A stretch of 64,000 bases of DNA from Hyphomicrobiales bacterium (GTDB lineage: Bacteria; Pseudomonadota; Alphaproteobacteria; Rhizobiales; Beijerinckiaceae). The stretch covers positions 1 to 64,000 of the forward strand of contig UBZM01000020.1 of assembly GCA_900470095.1 (NCBI GenBank). Direction: 5' to 3'. Below the pieces are notes generated by a model. It was given only the letters and a program-made list of their open reading frames with translations. It made no database searches and was not told the DNA's origin. The translations under genes and the position numbers were made by a program. Shown here in pieces: positions 25,249 to 34,072 of this stretch (within the stretch, counting starts at the first letter, position 1; each line of letters starts with the position of its first letter).

Positions 25249-26250
25249 ATGTCCGCTGTGCGGCACGCCCCTTCCCGTCGCTTCGTTGCGCTTGCAGCGC
25301 TGCTTTCGCTCGGCCTGTCGGCCTGCGCGCAGACCGAGGCGGCGATCTCGCCATTCTCGGAAACGGCTCATGCTGATTCGTCCACTTTCGGCAGGGAGCC
25401 CGTGCTTCTGGTTGCGACCACGCGGAAGTCACTCGGCGACCGCGAGCCGTTCTTCGGGCCGGATCGCGGTTCGGGCCTGAGTTTCGCTGAAGCGCGGCTG
25501 TCGCCTCCGGGGCGCGGCGTTGTCGCGGCGACTGTCGGCAGTGACTGGCGCGTCGTCGGCGTCAGCAACCGGACCTCCACTAATGCGGCCCGCGCCTTCG
25601 CCGACGCTGCGACCGGGCGCGACGTATTGCTCTATGTCCACGGCTATAACGAGACTTTCGAATCCGCCGCCCGCAGCGCCGGGCAGCTGTCACATGCGCT
25701 GCAGTTCCAGGGGCGCACCGCGCTCTTCACCTGGCCTTCCGGCGGCAAGCTCTTCGATTACGGCTATGACCGAGAAAGCGCGCTCTGGTCGCGCGAGGGC
25801 TTCGTCCAGGCCTTGCGCGCCCTCGTCGCCAACCCAACCGTGGGCCGGATCCACATCGTCGCGCACTCGATGGGCACCTTCCTGACCCTGGAAGGCCTGC
25901 GAGAGCTCCGGGACTCCTCGGATGTCTCCTCGCGGATTGGCTCGGTTGTTTTCGCTTCGCCCGATATCGACATCGACGCGTTCGAGCAGACGGTCTCCCG
26001 GCTGGGTCCGCTTGCCCAGCGCATGACCCTGATCATCGATCCTGATGACAGGGCGCTTGCCATATCCTCGCGTATCGCCGGCGGCGTGGCGCGGGCCGGC
26101 GCGGCCGAACGCTCGCGGCTCGAGGCTCTCGGTGTGCGTGTCGCCGATACCTCCGGCCGCGGCTGGAGCATGCTGAGGCATGATCTGTTCCTGACGGACA
26201 GCGAGGTCACGCAGGTGGTGCGTCGCGCCATGGACCGCACGGGCTCCTGA
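25249..26250 (+). CDS. DUF900 alpha/beta hydrolase, predicted lipoprotein (paralogue)
   Basis: A 333-residue paralogue of the preceding hydrolase. It has a lipobox LSAC with Cys26, VLLYVHGYNETF, LFTWPSGG, YDRESALWSRE and the nucleophile elbow AHSMG (Ser207). The shared spacing of motifs shows a tandem duplication that has since diverged widely. The C-terminal SMLRHDLFL supplies a candidate histidine. A 147-base gap with a 12-base palindrome (GGCCTTAAGGCC, 25185-25196) separates the two. Function unknown; envelope esterase is the best general guess. Confidence 0.85.
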   Translation: MSAVRHAPSRRFVALAALLSLGLSACAQTEAAISPFSETAHADSSTFGREPVLLVATTRKSLGDREPFFGPDRGSGLSFAEARLSPPGRGVVAATVGSDWRVVGVSNRTSTNAARAFADAATGRDVLLYVHGYNETFESAARSAGQLSHALQFQGRTALFTWPSGGKLFDYGYDRESALWSREGFVQALRALVANPTVGRIHIVAHSMGTFLTLEGLRELRDSSDVSSRIGSVVFASPDIDIDAFEQTVSRLGPLAQRMTLIIDPDDRALAISSRIAGGVARAGAAERSRLEALGVRVADTSGRGWSMLRHDLFLTDSEVTQVVRRAMDRTGS

Positions 26251-26307
26251 GGCTTGCGGAGCGGCCCGTCTTGGGGGCAGCATCACACCGCCTTCAAGGA
26301 GACGCCG

Positions 26308-27201
26308 ATGCCACGCGTGTTGTTGCGCGCCGCTTGCCTGCTTGTGCTCATGCCTTTGGCCGGGCAGGCGCATGACCTGACGCCGTTCCAGGAAGCCGGG
26401 CGCTCGCATGTCCTGCATGAGGACGTTTCGCCCACTGGCACAGAGACCATCAATATCGAGACTTATGTACCGCAGGCCTGCGCCGACAAGCGCTGCCCGC
26501 TGGTGATCTCGCTGCACGGCCTGCTGCGCAATGCAGCCTCGGCGCGCGACAACTGGGTGGAAGCGGCAGACCGGCATGGCCTGATAATTGCCGCCCCGCA
26601 TTTCGACAAGGAGCGCTTTCCGACGCGTCTCTACCAGCAGGGTGGAGTCCAGGGTGAGCCGGACCGGGCGAAATGGGTCTACGCGGTCATCGAGCGCTTC
26701 TACGACCGGGCGTTGAAGAGCGGTCGCGTCACGGACACTGGCTATGTCCTATTCGGCCATTCCGCCGGAGCGCAGTTCGTCCACCGCATGGCGATTTTGA
26801 TGCCGGAGGCACGATTCTCGACGGTGGTCACCGCCAATGCCGGCTATTACACCTTGCCGGTCGGCAAGGAGGCGGCCGGCGGCTTCAGCTATCCCTATTC
26901 GCTCGATGGCACGCCGGCGACCGAGGTGAGCACGAAAGCCGCCCTCGCGAAACGGATGCTGATCATGCTGGGCGACCAGGATACCGACCCAAACCACCCG
27001 CAACTCAACAAGTCCAGGGGCGCAGAGGCGCAAGGCCCCAACCGCTTTGCCCGGGGAGAGAATTTTACGCGCGTTGCGGCCGCAGAGGCGAAGCGCCTTG
27101 GGGTTGCCAGCCCATGGCGCGAGGTTGTCGTGCCGGACGCCGGACACGAGCAGGGCAAGATGGCGAATGCGGCGGCGCAGGCGCTGTTCGGCGGCAGATA
27201 G
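26308..27201 (+). CDS. Secreted esterase, PHB-depolymerase/LpqC-like
   Basis: A 297-residue protein with a Sec signal peptide (about 1-21, ending GQAHD). The alpha/beta hydrolase of the polyhydroxybutyrate depolymerase-like esterase group is indicated by CPLVISLHGLLRNA (oxyanion), GHSAGA (Ser152), the acid region GDQDTDPNHP and the histidine in PDAGHEQGK. AAGGAG precedes the chosen start. It is the third exported hydrolase in a row on this strand. Its 3' end is only three bases from the convergent Lrp regulator gene. True polymer depolymerase activity is not implied. Confidence 0.83.
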   Translation: MPRVLLRAACLLVLMPLAGQAHDLTPFQEAGRSHVLHEDVSPTGTETINIETYVPQACADKRCPLVISLHGLLRNAASARDNWVEAADRHGLIIAAPHFDKERFPTRLYQQGGVQGEPDRAKWVYAVIERFYDRALKSGRVTDTGYVLFGHSAGAQFVHRMAILMPEARFSTVVTANAGYYTLPVGKEAAGGFSYPYSLDGTPATEVSTKAALAKRMLIMLGDQDTDPNHPQLNKSRGAEAQGPNRFARGENFTRVAAAEAKRLGVASPWREVVVPDAGHEQGKMANAAAQALFGGR

Positions 27202-27204
27202 GGC

Positions 27205-27663
27205 TCAGAGCGGTGGCAGGCCGTTGCGCTTCTTGATGGTTGCCATGGCGAAATTCGACTCGACCGAGTGGATGCATTTCAGCCGCGTGATCTTCTGCTT
27301 CAGGAAGCGCTCATAGCCCTCGATCCCGTCTGTCAGCACCCGCAACAGGTAATCCTGCGACCCGGTCATCAGATAGCACTCGGCGACCTCGTTCCAGCTC
27401 TCGACGGCTTTCTCGAACTCGCTGATATGCTCCTGGGTCTGCTGGCTGAGCCGAATCGAGACAAAGACGCTGAACGGTAGGCCATAGGCCTTGGGGTCGA
27501 CGATTGCGGCATAGCCCCTGATCACGCCGGTCTCTTCCAGTCGCTTCAGCCGGCGCAGGCAAGGGGTCGGCGACAGGCCGATCTTCTGCGACAGGTCCTG
27601 ATTGGTGATGCGCCCGTCCTCCTGCAGCACGGCAAGCATACGGCGGTCTGTCGTATCGAGCAT
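27205..27663 (-). CDS. Lrp/AsnC family transcriptional regulator
   Basis: A 152-residue regulator. The N-terminal helix-turn-helix (LDTTDRRMLAVLQEDGRI ... LSPTPCLRRLKRLEE) and the C-terminal RAM domain (CYLMTGSQDYLLRV) are complete. The start is preceded by GAGGAG. It is divergent from the PLP-enzyme gene, the usual layout for a local amino-acid-responsive regulator and its target. A dyad in the shared promoter is a candidate site. The inducing ligand is unknown, though methionine or another sulfur amino acid would fit the neighbour. Confidence 0.92.
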   Translation of the reverse strand: MLDTTDRRMLAVLQEDGRITNQDLSQKIGLSPTPCLRRLKRLEETGVIRGYAAIVDPKAYGLPFSVFVSIRLSQQTQEHISEFEKAVESWNEVAECYLMTGSQDYLLRVLTDGIEGYERFLKQKITRLKCIHSVESNFAMATIKKRNGLPPL

Positions 27664-27707
27664 AAGATGCTCCTCGAATTCGATATCTGAGCAGGAAGAT
27701 GCGCAAA

Positions 27708-27722
27708 CGGGATCTAATCCCG
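27708..27722. promoter_or_regulatory. 15-base dyad, candidate Lrp-type operator
   Basis: CGGGAT-CTA-ATCCCG is a perfect 6-base inverted repeat with a 3-base centre, the overall size of an Lrp binding site. It lies about 45 bases from the regulator start and about 90 bases from the PLP-enzyme start, in their shared promoter region. Binding is inferred, not demonstrated. Confidence 0.4.
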
Positions 27723-27813
27723 AGGGGATCATTCATGCAATGCCGCGCGGATCGGCCTAACCTGCCTTTCTGGTGCCGCAAGGTCGGCAGCCTGATCGGC
27801 AGAGGAGAGTGCG

Positions 27814-29097
27814 ATGAGCCAGGACAATTATCACAAGGACCGCATCGCCAACCGCAAGCTCCATCCCGAGACGCTGATGATGGGCTATGGCTACTCGCCG
27901 GCGATGTCGGAGGGCTCGCTCAAGCCGCCGGTCTTCCTGACCTCGACCTTCGTCTTCGAGAGCGCCCAGCAGGGCAAGGATTTCTTCGATCTGACCTCGG
28001 GGCGTCGCCAACTCAAGCCCGGCGAGAAATCCGGTCTGGTCTATTCGCGCTTCAACCATCCGAACATGGAGATCCTCGAGGATCGCCTGGCGATCTGGGA
28101 CGAGGCCGAACGCTGCGCGGTCTTCGCCAGCGGCATGGCGGCCATCGCGACGACCTGCTTCGCCTTCCTGCGCCCGGGCGACACCGTCATCCACAGCCGG
28201 CCGCTCTATGGTGGCACCGAGACGCTGCTGAAGAACCAGATGGGCGCCTTCGGGGTGACGCCGTTCGGCTTCACCGACGGCGTCGATGTCGCGCAGATGC
28301 GTGCGACCGCCAAGGCCGCCGCCGCCAAGGGCCGCGTCGGGATGATCCTGGTCGAGACGCCGGCCAACCCAACCAATGGGCTGGTCGATCTCGCAGCCTG
28401 TGCGACGATCGCTGACGAACTCGAGAAGTCACAGGGACATCGCCCGCCCGTCGTGGTCGACAACACCATGCTCGGCCCGAAATTCCAGAAGCCGCTGCAG
28501 CATGGCGCCGATCTCTCGCTGCTTTCGCTCACCAAATATGTCGGCGGCCATAGCGATCTCGTCGGTGGCTCGATCAGCGGCAAGGATGCGCTGGTACGCC
28601 AGGTCAAGGGCTGGCGCTCGTCGCTCGGCACGCAGCTTGATCCGAATTCCTGCTGGATGCTGATGCGCTCGCTGGAGACGCTCGACATCCGCATGAGCCG
28701 CGCCAACGAGAATGCCCGGCTTGTGGCGGAGTATCTTGCGGGCCATCCCAAGGTTGCCAAGCTGCATTACCTTGGCGATCTGAAGGACGGCGATCCGCGC
28801 AAGCCGGTCTTCGACAAGCAGTGCTCGGCGCCGGGCTCGACCTTCTCCTTCGACGTCAAGGGAGGCGAGAAGGAAGCGTTCGCGCTGCTCGACAATCTCC
28901 AGATCATGAAGCTCGCGGTCAGCCTCGGTGGAACGGAGACGCTTGTCTCGCATCCCGCCGCGATGACGCATTCGGGTGTCGCCCGCGAATTGCGCGAGGA
29001 GATCGGGCTCACCGATGCGCTGATCCGCATCTCGGTGGGCATCGAGAATATCGAGGATCTGATCTCGGATCTGGCGCAGGCCTTCGAGGCGGTCTGA
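27814..29097 (+). CDS. Cystathionine gamma-synthase/methionine gamma-lyase family PLP enzyme
   Basis: A 427-residue Cys/Met-metabolism PLP enzyme. The Schiff-base lysine is Lys241 in LSLTKYVGGHSD. Other family motifs are YSRFNHPNME, FASGMAAIATT, PLYGGTE, ETPANPTNG and the C-terminal SLGGTETLVSHPAAMTH. AGGAGA precedes the ATG. The protein is a few dozen residues longer at the N-terminus than minimal family members. Sequence alone does not separate methionine gamma-lyase from synthase activity. A divergent Lrp regulator favours a catabolic, amino-acid-induced role. Confidence 0.88.
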   Translation: MSQDNYHKDRIANRKLHPETLMMGYGYSPAMSEGSLKPPVFLTSTFVFESAQQGKDFFDLTSGRRQLKPGEKSGLVYSRFNHPNMEILEDRLAIWDEAERCAVFASGMAAIATTCFAFLRPGDTVIHSRPLYGGTETLLKNQMGAFGVTPFGFTDGVDVAQMRATAKAAAAKGRVGMILVETPANPTNGLVDLAACATIADELEKSQGHRPPVVVDNTMLGPKFQKPLQHGADLSLLSLTKYVGGHSDLVGGSISGKDALVRQVKGWRSSLGTQLDPNSCWMLMRSLETLDIRMSRANENARLVAEYLAGHPKVAKLHYLGDLKDGDPRKPVFDKQCSAPGSTFSFDVKGGEKEAFALLDNLQIMKLAVSLGGTETLVSHPAAMTHSGVARELREEIGLTDALIRISVGIENIEDLISDLAQAFEAV

Positions 29098-29107
29098 GCG
29101 GGAGCTT

Positions 29108-29132
29108 CATGGCCGGTTTCGAACCGGCCATG
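29108..29132 (+). terminator. Stem-loop after the PLP-enzyme gene
   Basis: CATGGCCGGTT and AACCGGCCATG form an 11-base-pair perfect stem with a 3-base loop, 10 bases after the stop codon. No strong T-run follows. It lies between convergent genes. Confidence 0.55.
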
Positions 29133-29149
29133 CCAGCTTGCCAATTACG

Positions 29150-29181
29150 GGCATGCCGCCTCTGATTTGGCGCGGCATGCC
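29150..29181. terminator. Second stem-loop between the convergent genes
   Basis: GGCATGCCGC (29150-29159) and GCGGCATGCC (29172-29181) are exact reverse complements around a 12-base loop. It lies next to the 3' end of the DUF3750 gene on the opposite strand and probably serves that transcript. Confidence 0.5.
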
Positions 29182-29189
29182 GAGCGCGC

Positions 29190-29927
29190 CTAGACGCCCA
29201 CTCTCCCCCAGCCCGGCAGCTTCAGTGCCGGCTGGCGGATGTCGAATCCGGTGACGAGCCCGAGCAGATTGATCTCGACGCCTTCGACCCAGGCCAGCGT
29301 GATGCCGGCGACCCCGAAGAGCGAGACCTGGATGCCCGTGCGGCTCGGCGCCATGCCGAGAAACAAGCCGTCATCGCGCCAGTCCTTCCCGATCGCGGTT
29401 GGCGGCAGCGCATGGGCGAGTTCGGGAATCTCGGCGAGCACGTGCTGCACGAAGCTGTTCGAATTGGGCCCCGGCCAGGCGGAATAGCTGCCTGACGTGC
29501 TATAGGCGTAGCTCTGCACGGCAGCGCGAATGCGCGGAATCAGCGCCTCGGCTGCGTCGCCCTTCACCTCCGTCACCAGCTCCGGCACGTTGCCGAACCA
29601 GCGGCCATCGGCCTCGCGATGGTTGATGCGCACCGGACTGCCCCAGCCGACGACATCGAAGCGGGTATAGGCACTCGCGCCCGCCTCCTTGACCACCACC
29701 CAGGAATGATGCGCGAAGATCCCGCGCCAGCGCCCGACGCGGGCAGCGAAGACATGGATTGTCGCCTCGGGCACGGTTGCTGCGGCCGGTAGGAGCCTGG
29801 CACTGGACCAGTCCGCCCGGTGCCAGTCGGCGGCGAGCGGTTGCCATTGCCACCAGGCCGCATGCGTCGCGACAGGCAGCAGGAAAAGGACGATGAAAAG
29901 GGTCAGGACGCGGCGCAGATGGTGCAT
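29190..29927 (-). CDS. DUF3750 family protein
   Basis: A 245-residue protein of unknown function matching DUF3750. A signal peptide or N-terminal membrane anchor is visible (RRVLTLFIVLFLLPVATHA). Conserved-looking blocks include FAHHSWVVVKEAG, VVGWGSPVRINH, YSAWPGPNSNSFVQHVLAEIPEL and DGLFLGMAPSRTG. The NSNSFVQHV block resembles NlpC/LRAT-like cysteine-peptidase histidine contexts but lacks an obvious nucleophile, so I do not assign activity. The start MHHLRRV is chosen because it begins the signal sequence. It is divergent from the polyamine transporter operon. Confidence 0.78.
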   Translation of the reverse strand: MHHLRRVLTLFIVLFLLPVATHAAWWQWQPLAADWHRADWSSARLLPAAATVPEATIHVFAARVGRWRGIFAHHSWVVVKEAGASAYTRFDVVGWGSPVRINHREADGRWFGNVPELVTEVKGDAAEALIPRIRAAVQSYAYSTSGSYSAWPGPNSNSFVQHVLAEIPELAHALPPTAIGKDWRDDGLFLGMAPSRTGIQVSLFGVAGITLAWVEGVEINLLGLVTGFDIRQPALKLPGWGRVGV

Positions 29928-30069
29928 GGCAGGACGATAGTGAGCCCGATTGCGGCATCGCAAGAAAAGACACTGCGACATGACTTCACGAAAAGGTGGT
30001 TGAGGCTTGGCGGCAAGCTGATAGCGTGCCGCGCGCCGGGTGGAGATTCACCCGCTAAGGAGGGGCAGA

Positions 30070-31185
30070 TTGGGTTCATCGGTACGGGGGCTGAAGGGCC
30101 TTGCGACAGCCATCGCGCTTGGATGGGCGCTGGTTTCGGGCACGGCCGCTAGCGCGCAGGACAAGCAGCTGCGCATTTTCAACTGGTCGGACTATGTCGA
30201 TCCGGAGGTGCTTGATGCCTTCAAGAAGGAAACCGGCATCACCGTCGTCTATGACACGTTCGACCAGATGGAGACGGTCGAAACCAAGTTGCTCGCAGGC
30301 AAGACCGGCTATGATCTGATTGTGGTCACGGCTTCGTTCCTGCCGCGCCATATCCCGCTCAATCTCTACACGCCGATCGATACGGCCAAGGTTCCGAATC
30401 TGAAGAACGCCTGGCCCGAGATCCAGCAGCGGCTTGCGAAATATGATCCCGGCAACAAGTTTGCCGTGAACTACATGTGGGGCACGACTGGCATCGGCTA
30501 CAACGTCGCCAAGATCAAGGAGCGGCTTGGCCCCGATGCAGTGATCGATTCCTGGCGTATCCTGTTCGAACCCGACCAGCTCAAGAAGCTCTCGAACTGC
30601 GGCGTGCATGTTCTCGATGCGGTCGAGGAAATGTTCCCGGCGGCGCTGCGCTATCTCGGCCTGAACCCGGATTCGAAGAACGAGGCGGATCTGAACAAGG
30701 CTGGCGAATTGCTGCGCAAGATCCGTCCCCACATCCAGAAATTCCATTCCTCAGAATATATCAACGCTCTCGCCAACGGCGATATCTGCCTCGCGGTCGG
30801 CTATTCCGGCGACATCCTGCAAGCGAAGAAGCGGGCGGAAGAGGCCAAGAACAAGGTCGAGATCGCCTATTCCATCCCGAAGGAAGGCGCGCTGATGTGG
30901 TTCGATTCCTTCGTCATTCCGAAGGATGCCGCCAATCCGGATGCCGCGCTGAAGTTCATCGACTTCGTCAACCGGCCCGAGATGGCGGCGAAGAACTCTG
31001 ACTTCATCCAGTATGCCAATGGCAATATCGCCTCGAAGCCGCTGCTTTCGGCGGCGGTGCGCGACAATCCCGGAATTTATCCGTCGGAAGCCGTGATGAG
31101 CCGGCTCTACACGATCACACCCTACGATCAGAAGAGCCAGAGGGTGGTCAACCGGCTCTGGACCCGCATCAAGACCGGCAAATGA
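30070..31185 (+). CDS. potF: Polyamine ABC transporter substrate-binding protein, PotF-like
   Basis: A 371-residue periplasmic binding protein of the spermidine/putrescine family. The signal peptide ends at GTAASAQ. The mature start LRIFNWSDYVDPEVL and TGYDLIVVTASFLPRH are typical of PotD/PotF. Acidic and aromatic residues lining the amine site are expected within the WSDY and YMWGTTGIGYN segments. The start is taken as TTG because AAGGAGGGG lies at ideal spacing; an in-frame GTG 30 bases upstream has no ribosome-binding site. It heads a four-gene operon. Putrescine is the likeliest substrate, but this is inferred from family resemblance. Confidence 0.9.
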   Translation: MGSSVRGLKGLATAIALGWALVSGTAASAQDKQLRIFNWSDYVDPEVLDAFKKETGITVVYDTFDQMETVETKLLAGKTGYDLIVVTASFLPRHIPLNLYTPIDTAKVPNLKNAWPEIQQRLAKYDPGNKFAVNYMWGTTGIGYNVAKIKERLGPDAVIDSWRILFEPDQLKKLSNCGVHVLDAVEEMFPAALRYLGLNPDSKNEADLNKAGELLRKIRPHIQKFHSSEYINALANGDICLAVGYSGDILQAKKRAEEAKNKVEIAYSIPKEGALMWFDSFVIPKDAANPDAALKFIDFVNRPEMAAKNSDFIQYANGNIASKPLLSAAVRDNPGIYPSEAVMSRLYTITPYDQKSQRVVNRLWTRIKTGK

Positions 31186-32378
31186 ACGCACGCGATGCCG
31201 GGGCTTTGGCTCCGCTCCGGGCGAAGCGCAAGGCTTCGCCCGGGAGCGTTCGCCGGGCCTTCCAGCCTTGGAACGACCCTGCGGCAGAGCCGCTGGTCGT
31301 CTTCCGCAATGTCACCAAGCGCTTCGACACGGTGACGGCGGTCGATGACCTGTCGCTTGCGCTCTACCCGCGCGAGTTCTTCGCGCTGCTCGGTGCGTCA
31401 GGCTGCGGCAAGACCACGCTGATGCGGATGCTGGCAGGGTTCGAGCAGCCGGATGCCGGCGAGATCCTGCTCGACGGCGTCGACATCACCGCCGTGCCTC
31501 CGCATCGCCGGCCGATCAACATGATGTTCCAGTCCTACGCCCTGTTTCCGCATCTCAGCGTCGGCGACAACATCGCCTATGGCCTGAGACGGGAAGGGCT
31601 GCCCCGCCAGGAGATCACGCGCCGCGTCGCCGAGATGCTCGCTCTGGTCAAGCTCGACGGGCTCGAGAAGCGCCGCGCGGACCAGCTCTCCGGCGGCCAG
31701 CGCCAGCGCGTCGCATTGGCACGCTCGCTCGCCAAGCGTCCCAAGCTCCTGCTGCTCGACGAGCCGATGGCGGCGCTCGATCGCAAGCTGCGCGAGTCGA
31801 CGCAGTTCGAGCTGATGGATCTGCAGAGCGAACTCGGCCTCACCTTCATGGTCGTCACACACGACCAGGACGAGGCGATGACCATGGCCGACCGCATGGC
31901 GGTGATGAACCATGGCCGGCTTGTCCAGATCGGCCCTCCCGATGAGATCTACGAGGCGCCGACCAGCCGCTACGTTGCGGAGTTCGTCGGGGACATCAAT
32001 ATCCTCGAAGGCCGCGTGGCATCCGTCACCGGCGAGATCGTCCGGGTCGAGACGGCGATAGCCGGCGCGGTCGAGCTCGACGAGGAGGCGGCCTCGCTTG
32101 CCGCGGGAGAGACGATCTTCGTTGGCCTCAGGCCCGAGAAGATCACGCTCAGCCATGACGAGCCGGTGCAGGCGGTCAACAAGGTCGCCGGCGAGATCTG
32201 GGATATCGGCTATCTCGGCGATTTCACCATGGTGCAGGTCATGGTCGGCGGCGATGACGGGCAATTGCTCAAGGTTGCGCTTGCCAACCGCACCCGCCGG
32301 ATCGAGCGTCCCTTCGCCTGGGAGGATAGGGTCTGGCTCTCCTGGGATGTTGAAGCCGGGCTGGTCCTGCCGCCATGA
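31182..32378 (+). CDS. potG: Polyamine ABC transporter ATP-binding protein, PotG-like
   Basis: A 398-residue ATPase. Walker A is GASGCGKT (71-78), the signature LSGGQRQRVALARSL and Walker B LLLLDEPMAALD. A C-terminal TOBE domain (about 300-395) is typical of PotA/PotG. It has a roughly 35-residue N-terminal extension before the ABC domain, as in PotG. Its ATG overlaps the potF stop (ATGA), indicating translational coupling. Confidence 0.92.
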   Translation: MNARDAGALAPLRAKRKASPGSVRRAFQPWNDPAAEPLVVFRNVTKRFDTVTAVDDLSLALYPREFFALLGASGCGKTTLMRMLAGFEQPDAGEILLDGVDITAVPPHRRPINMMFQSYALFPHLSVGDNIAYGLRREGLPRQEITRRVAEMLALVKLDGLEKRRADQLSGGQRQRVALARSLAKRPKLLLLDEPMAALDRKLRESTQFELMDLQSELGLTFMVVTHDQDEAMTMADRMAVMNHGRLVQIGPPDEIYEAPTSRYVAEFVGDINILEGRVASVTGEIVRVETAIAGAVELDEEAASLAAGETIFVGLRPEKITLSHDEPVQAVNKVAGEIWDIGYLGDFTMVQVMVGGDDGQLLKVALANRTRRIERPFAWEDRVWLSWDVEAGLVLPP

Positions 32379-33280
32379 GGACGGGGAATGCTCCCACGCG
32401 CCGGCTTGGCCGCCTGGTCGTGGCCGTGCCCTATCTCTGGCTGCTGCTGTTCTTCTTGGCGCCCTTTGCGATCGTCCTGCGCATGGCGTTCTCGGACGCC
32501 GCGACCGATCTGCCGCCCTATGCGCCGCATTTCCAGGGCTTCTCCCAGCTCGGCGAGTTCATTGCCGCGCTCGATCTCGAGAATTTCAGGCTCCTTGGCG
32601 ACGACCCGCTCTACTGGCAGAGCTATCTCTACTCCCTGCGCATCGCCGCGCTGACGACGCTGATCGCGCTCGCGATCGGCTATCCCCTGGCCTATGCGAT
32701 GGCGAGCGCGCCGAGGCGCTGGCAGAGCCTGCTGCTGGTGCTGGTCATCCTGCCGTTCTGGACCTCCTTCCTGATCCGCGTCTACGCCTGGATCGGGATC
32801 CTGCGGCCAGAGGGGCTGCTCGACATGGTGCTGGCGGGCACGGGTGTGACGAGCGAGCCGCTGCGGCTGCTCAACACGGAAGCCGCCGTGCTGATCGGCA
32901 TGGTCTATTCCTATCTGCCCTTCATGGTACTGCCGCTCTTCGCGACGCTGCAGAAGCTCGATCGCTCGCTGCTGGAGGCTGCCGCCGATCTCGGTGCCCC
33001 GGCATGGACCGCCTTCGCGACGGTGACGCTGCCTTTGTCCATCCCCGGCATCCTGGCGGGTTCGGCGCTTGTCTTCATTCCGGCGGTCGGCGAGTTCGTC
33101 ATTCCCGATCTGCTCGGCGGCCCCGATACCGTGATGATCGGCAAGGTGCTCTGGAGCGAATTCTTCTCGAACCGCGACTGGCCCCTTGCCTCTGCCGTCG
33201 CGGTCGTCCTGCTGTTCGTGCTGGTCGCGCCGCTCGCCTTGCTGCAGCGGGCGCGCCTGACGCGGGGAGGGGCGGCATGA
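32375..33280 (+). CDS. potH: Polyamine ABC transporter permease, PotH-like
   Basis: A 301-residue inner-membrane permease with about six membrane segments. The EAA loop lies around LLEAAADLGAPAWTAFATVTLP. The block FWTSFLIRVYAWIGIL is characteristic of PotB/PotH. The start overlaps the potG stop (ATGA). It pairs with the next permease. Confidence 0.92.
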   Translation: MRTGNAPTRRLGRLVVAVPYLWLLLFFLAPFAIVLRMAFSDAATDLPPYAPHFQGFSQLGEFIAALDLENFRLLGDDPLYWQSYLYSLRIAALTTLIALAIGYPLAYAMASAPRRWQSLLLVLVILPFWTSFLIRVYAWIGILRPEGLLDMVLAGTGVTSEPLRLLNTEAAVLIGMVYSYLPFMVLPLFATLQKLDRSLLEAAADLGAPAWTAFATVTLPLSIPGILAGSALVFIPAVGEFVIPDLLGGPDTVMIGKVLWSEFFSNRDWPLASAVAVVLLFVLVAPLALLQRARLTRGGAA

Positions 33281-34065
33281 AGCGGCTCGGTCCCGGTTTG
33301 ATCATGGCGCTGGTGGCGGGCTTCGCCTTTCTCTATCTGCCGATCCTCGCGCTCATCGCCTATTCCTTCAACGCCTCCCGGCTGGTGACGGTCTGGGGCG
33401 GGTTCTCGACGCATTGGTATGGCGCGCTGATGGCAAACCAGCCTTTGCTGGACGCCGCTTGGCTCAGTATCCGCCTCGCCTTCGTCTCGGCGTCGGTCGC
33501 GACCGCGCTCGGGACATTGGCTGCGCTGGCGCTCGTACGCTATGGCGCCTTTCGTGGTCGCACCCTGTTCGCGGGCATGGTGCTGGCGCCGCTGCTGATG
33601 CCGGAGGTGATCACCGGCCTGTCGCTGCTGCTGCTGTTCGTTTCGGCACAGGTGGAGCGCGGCTTCTGGACCGTCACGATCGCCCACGCCACTTTCAGCC
33701 TCGGCTTCGCCTGCATTGTCGTGCAGTCGCGGCTCGCCGGCTTCGACCGCTCGCTGGAGGAAGCGGCGCGCGATCTCGGCGCCACTCCAATCGTCACCTT
33801 CTGGACCGTGACCCTGCCGCTGATCTGGCCGGCGGTCGCCGCCGCCTGGATGCTCGCCTTCACGCTGTCGCTCGACGATCTCGTGATTGCGAGCTTCACG
33901 ACCGGCCCGGGCGCGACGACCTTGCCGATGCGGCTCTATTCGGCGGTGAGGCTGGGCGTCTCCCCAGAGATCAATGCAGCCTGCACGATCATGATCGGCG
34001 CCGTCGCGCTCGTCGTCATCGCGGCTTCGCTGCTCCTGAAGCGCGATCAACTGGCCAGCGCTTGA
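33277..34065 (+). CDS. potI: Polyamine ABC transporter permease, PotI-like
   Basis: A 262-residue permease with the PotC/PotI pattern: an N-terminal membrane segment (FAFLYLPILALIAYSFN), the EAA loop LEEAARDLGATPIVTFWTVTLP and SLDDLVIASFTTGPGATTLP. The start overlaps the potH stop (ATGA) and has GGGGAGGGG upstream. A much longer frame open upstream of this ATG is a reading-frame shadow across potG and potH. It closes the pot operon, which ends in a stem-loop. Confidence 0.92.
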   Translation: MKRLGPGLIMALVAGFAFLYLPILALIAYSFNASRLVTVWGGFSTHWYGALMANQPLLDAAWLSIRLAFVSASVATALGTLAALALVRYGAFRGRTLFAGMVLAPLLMPEVITGLSLLLLFVSAQVERGFWTVTIAHATFSLGFACIVVQSRLAGFDRSLEEAARDLGATPIVTFWTVTLPLIWPAVAAAWMLAFTLSLDDLVIASFTTGPGATTLPMRLYSAVRLGVSPEINAACTIMIGAVALVVIAASLLLKRDQLASA

Positions 34066-34072
34066 ACGGCTG

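Noticed and set aside
32098..33276. A long in-frame extension upstream of potI that would give a 655-residue protein
   Set aside because: It runs through potG and potH in another frame. PotI begins at the coupled ATG with a good ribosome-binding site and has its family length from there.
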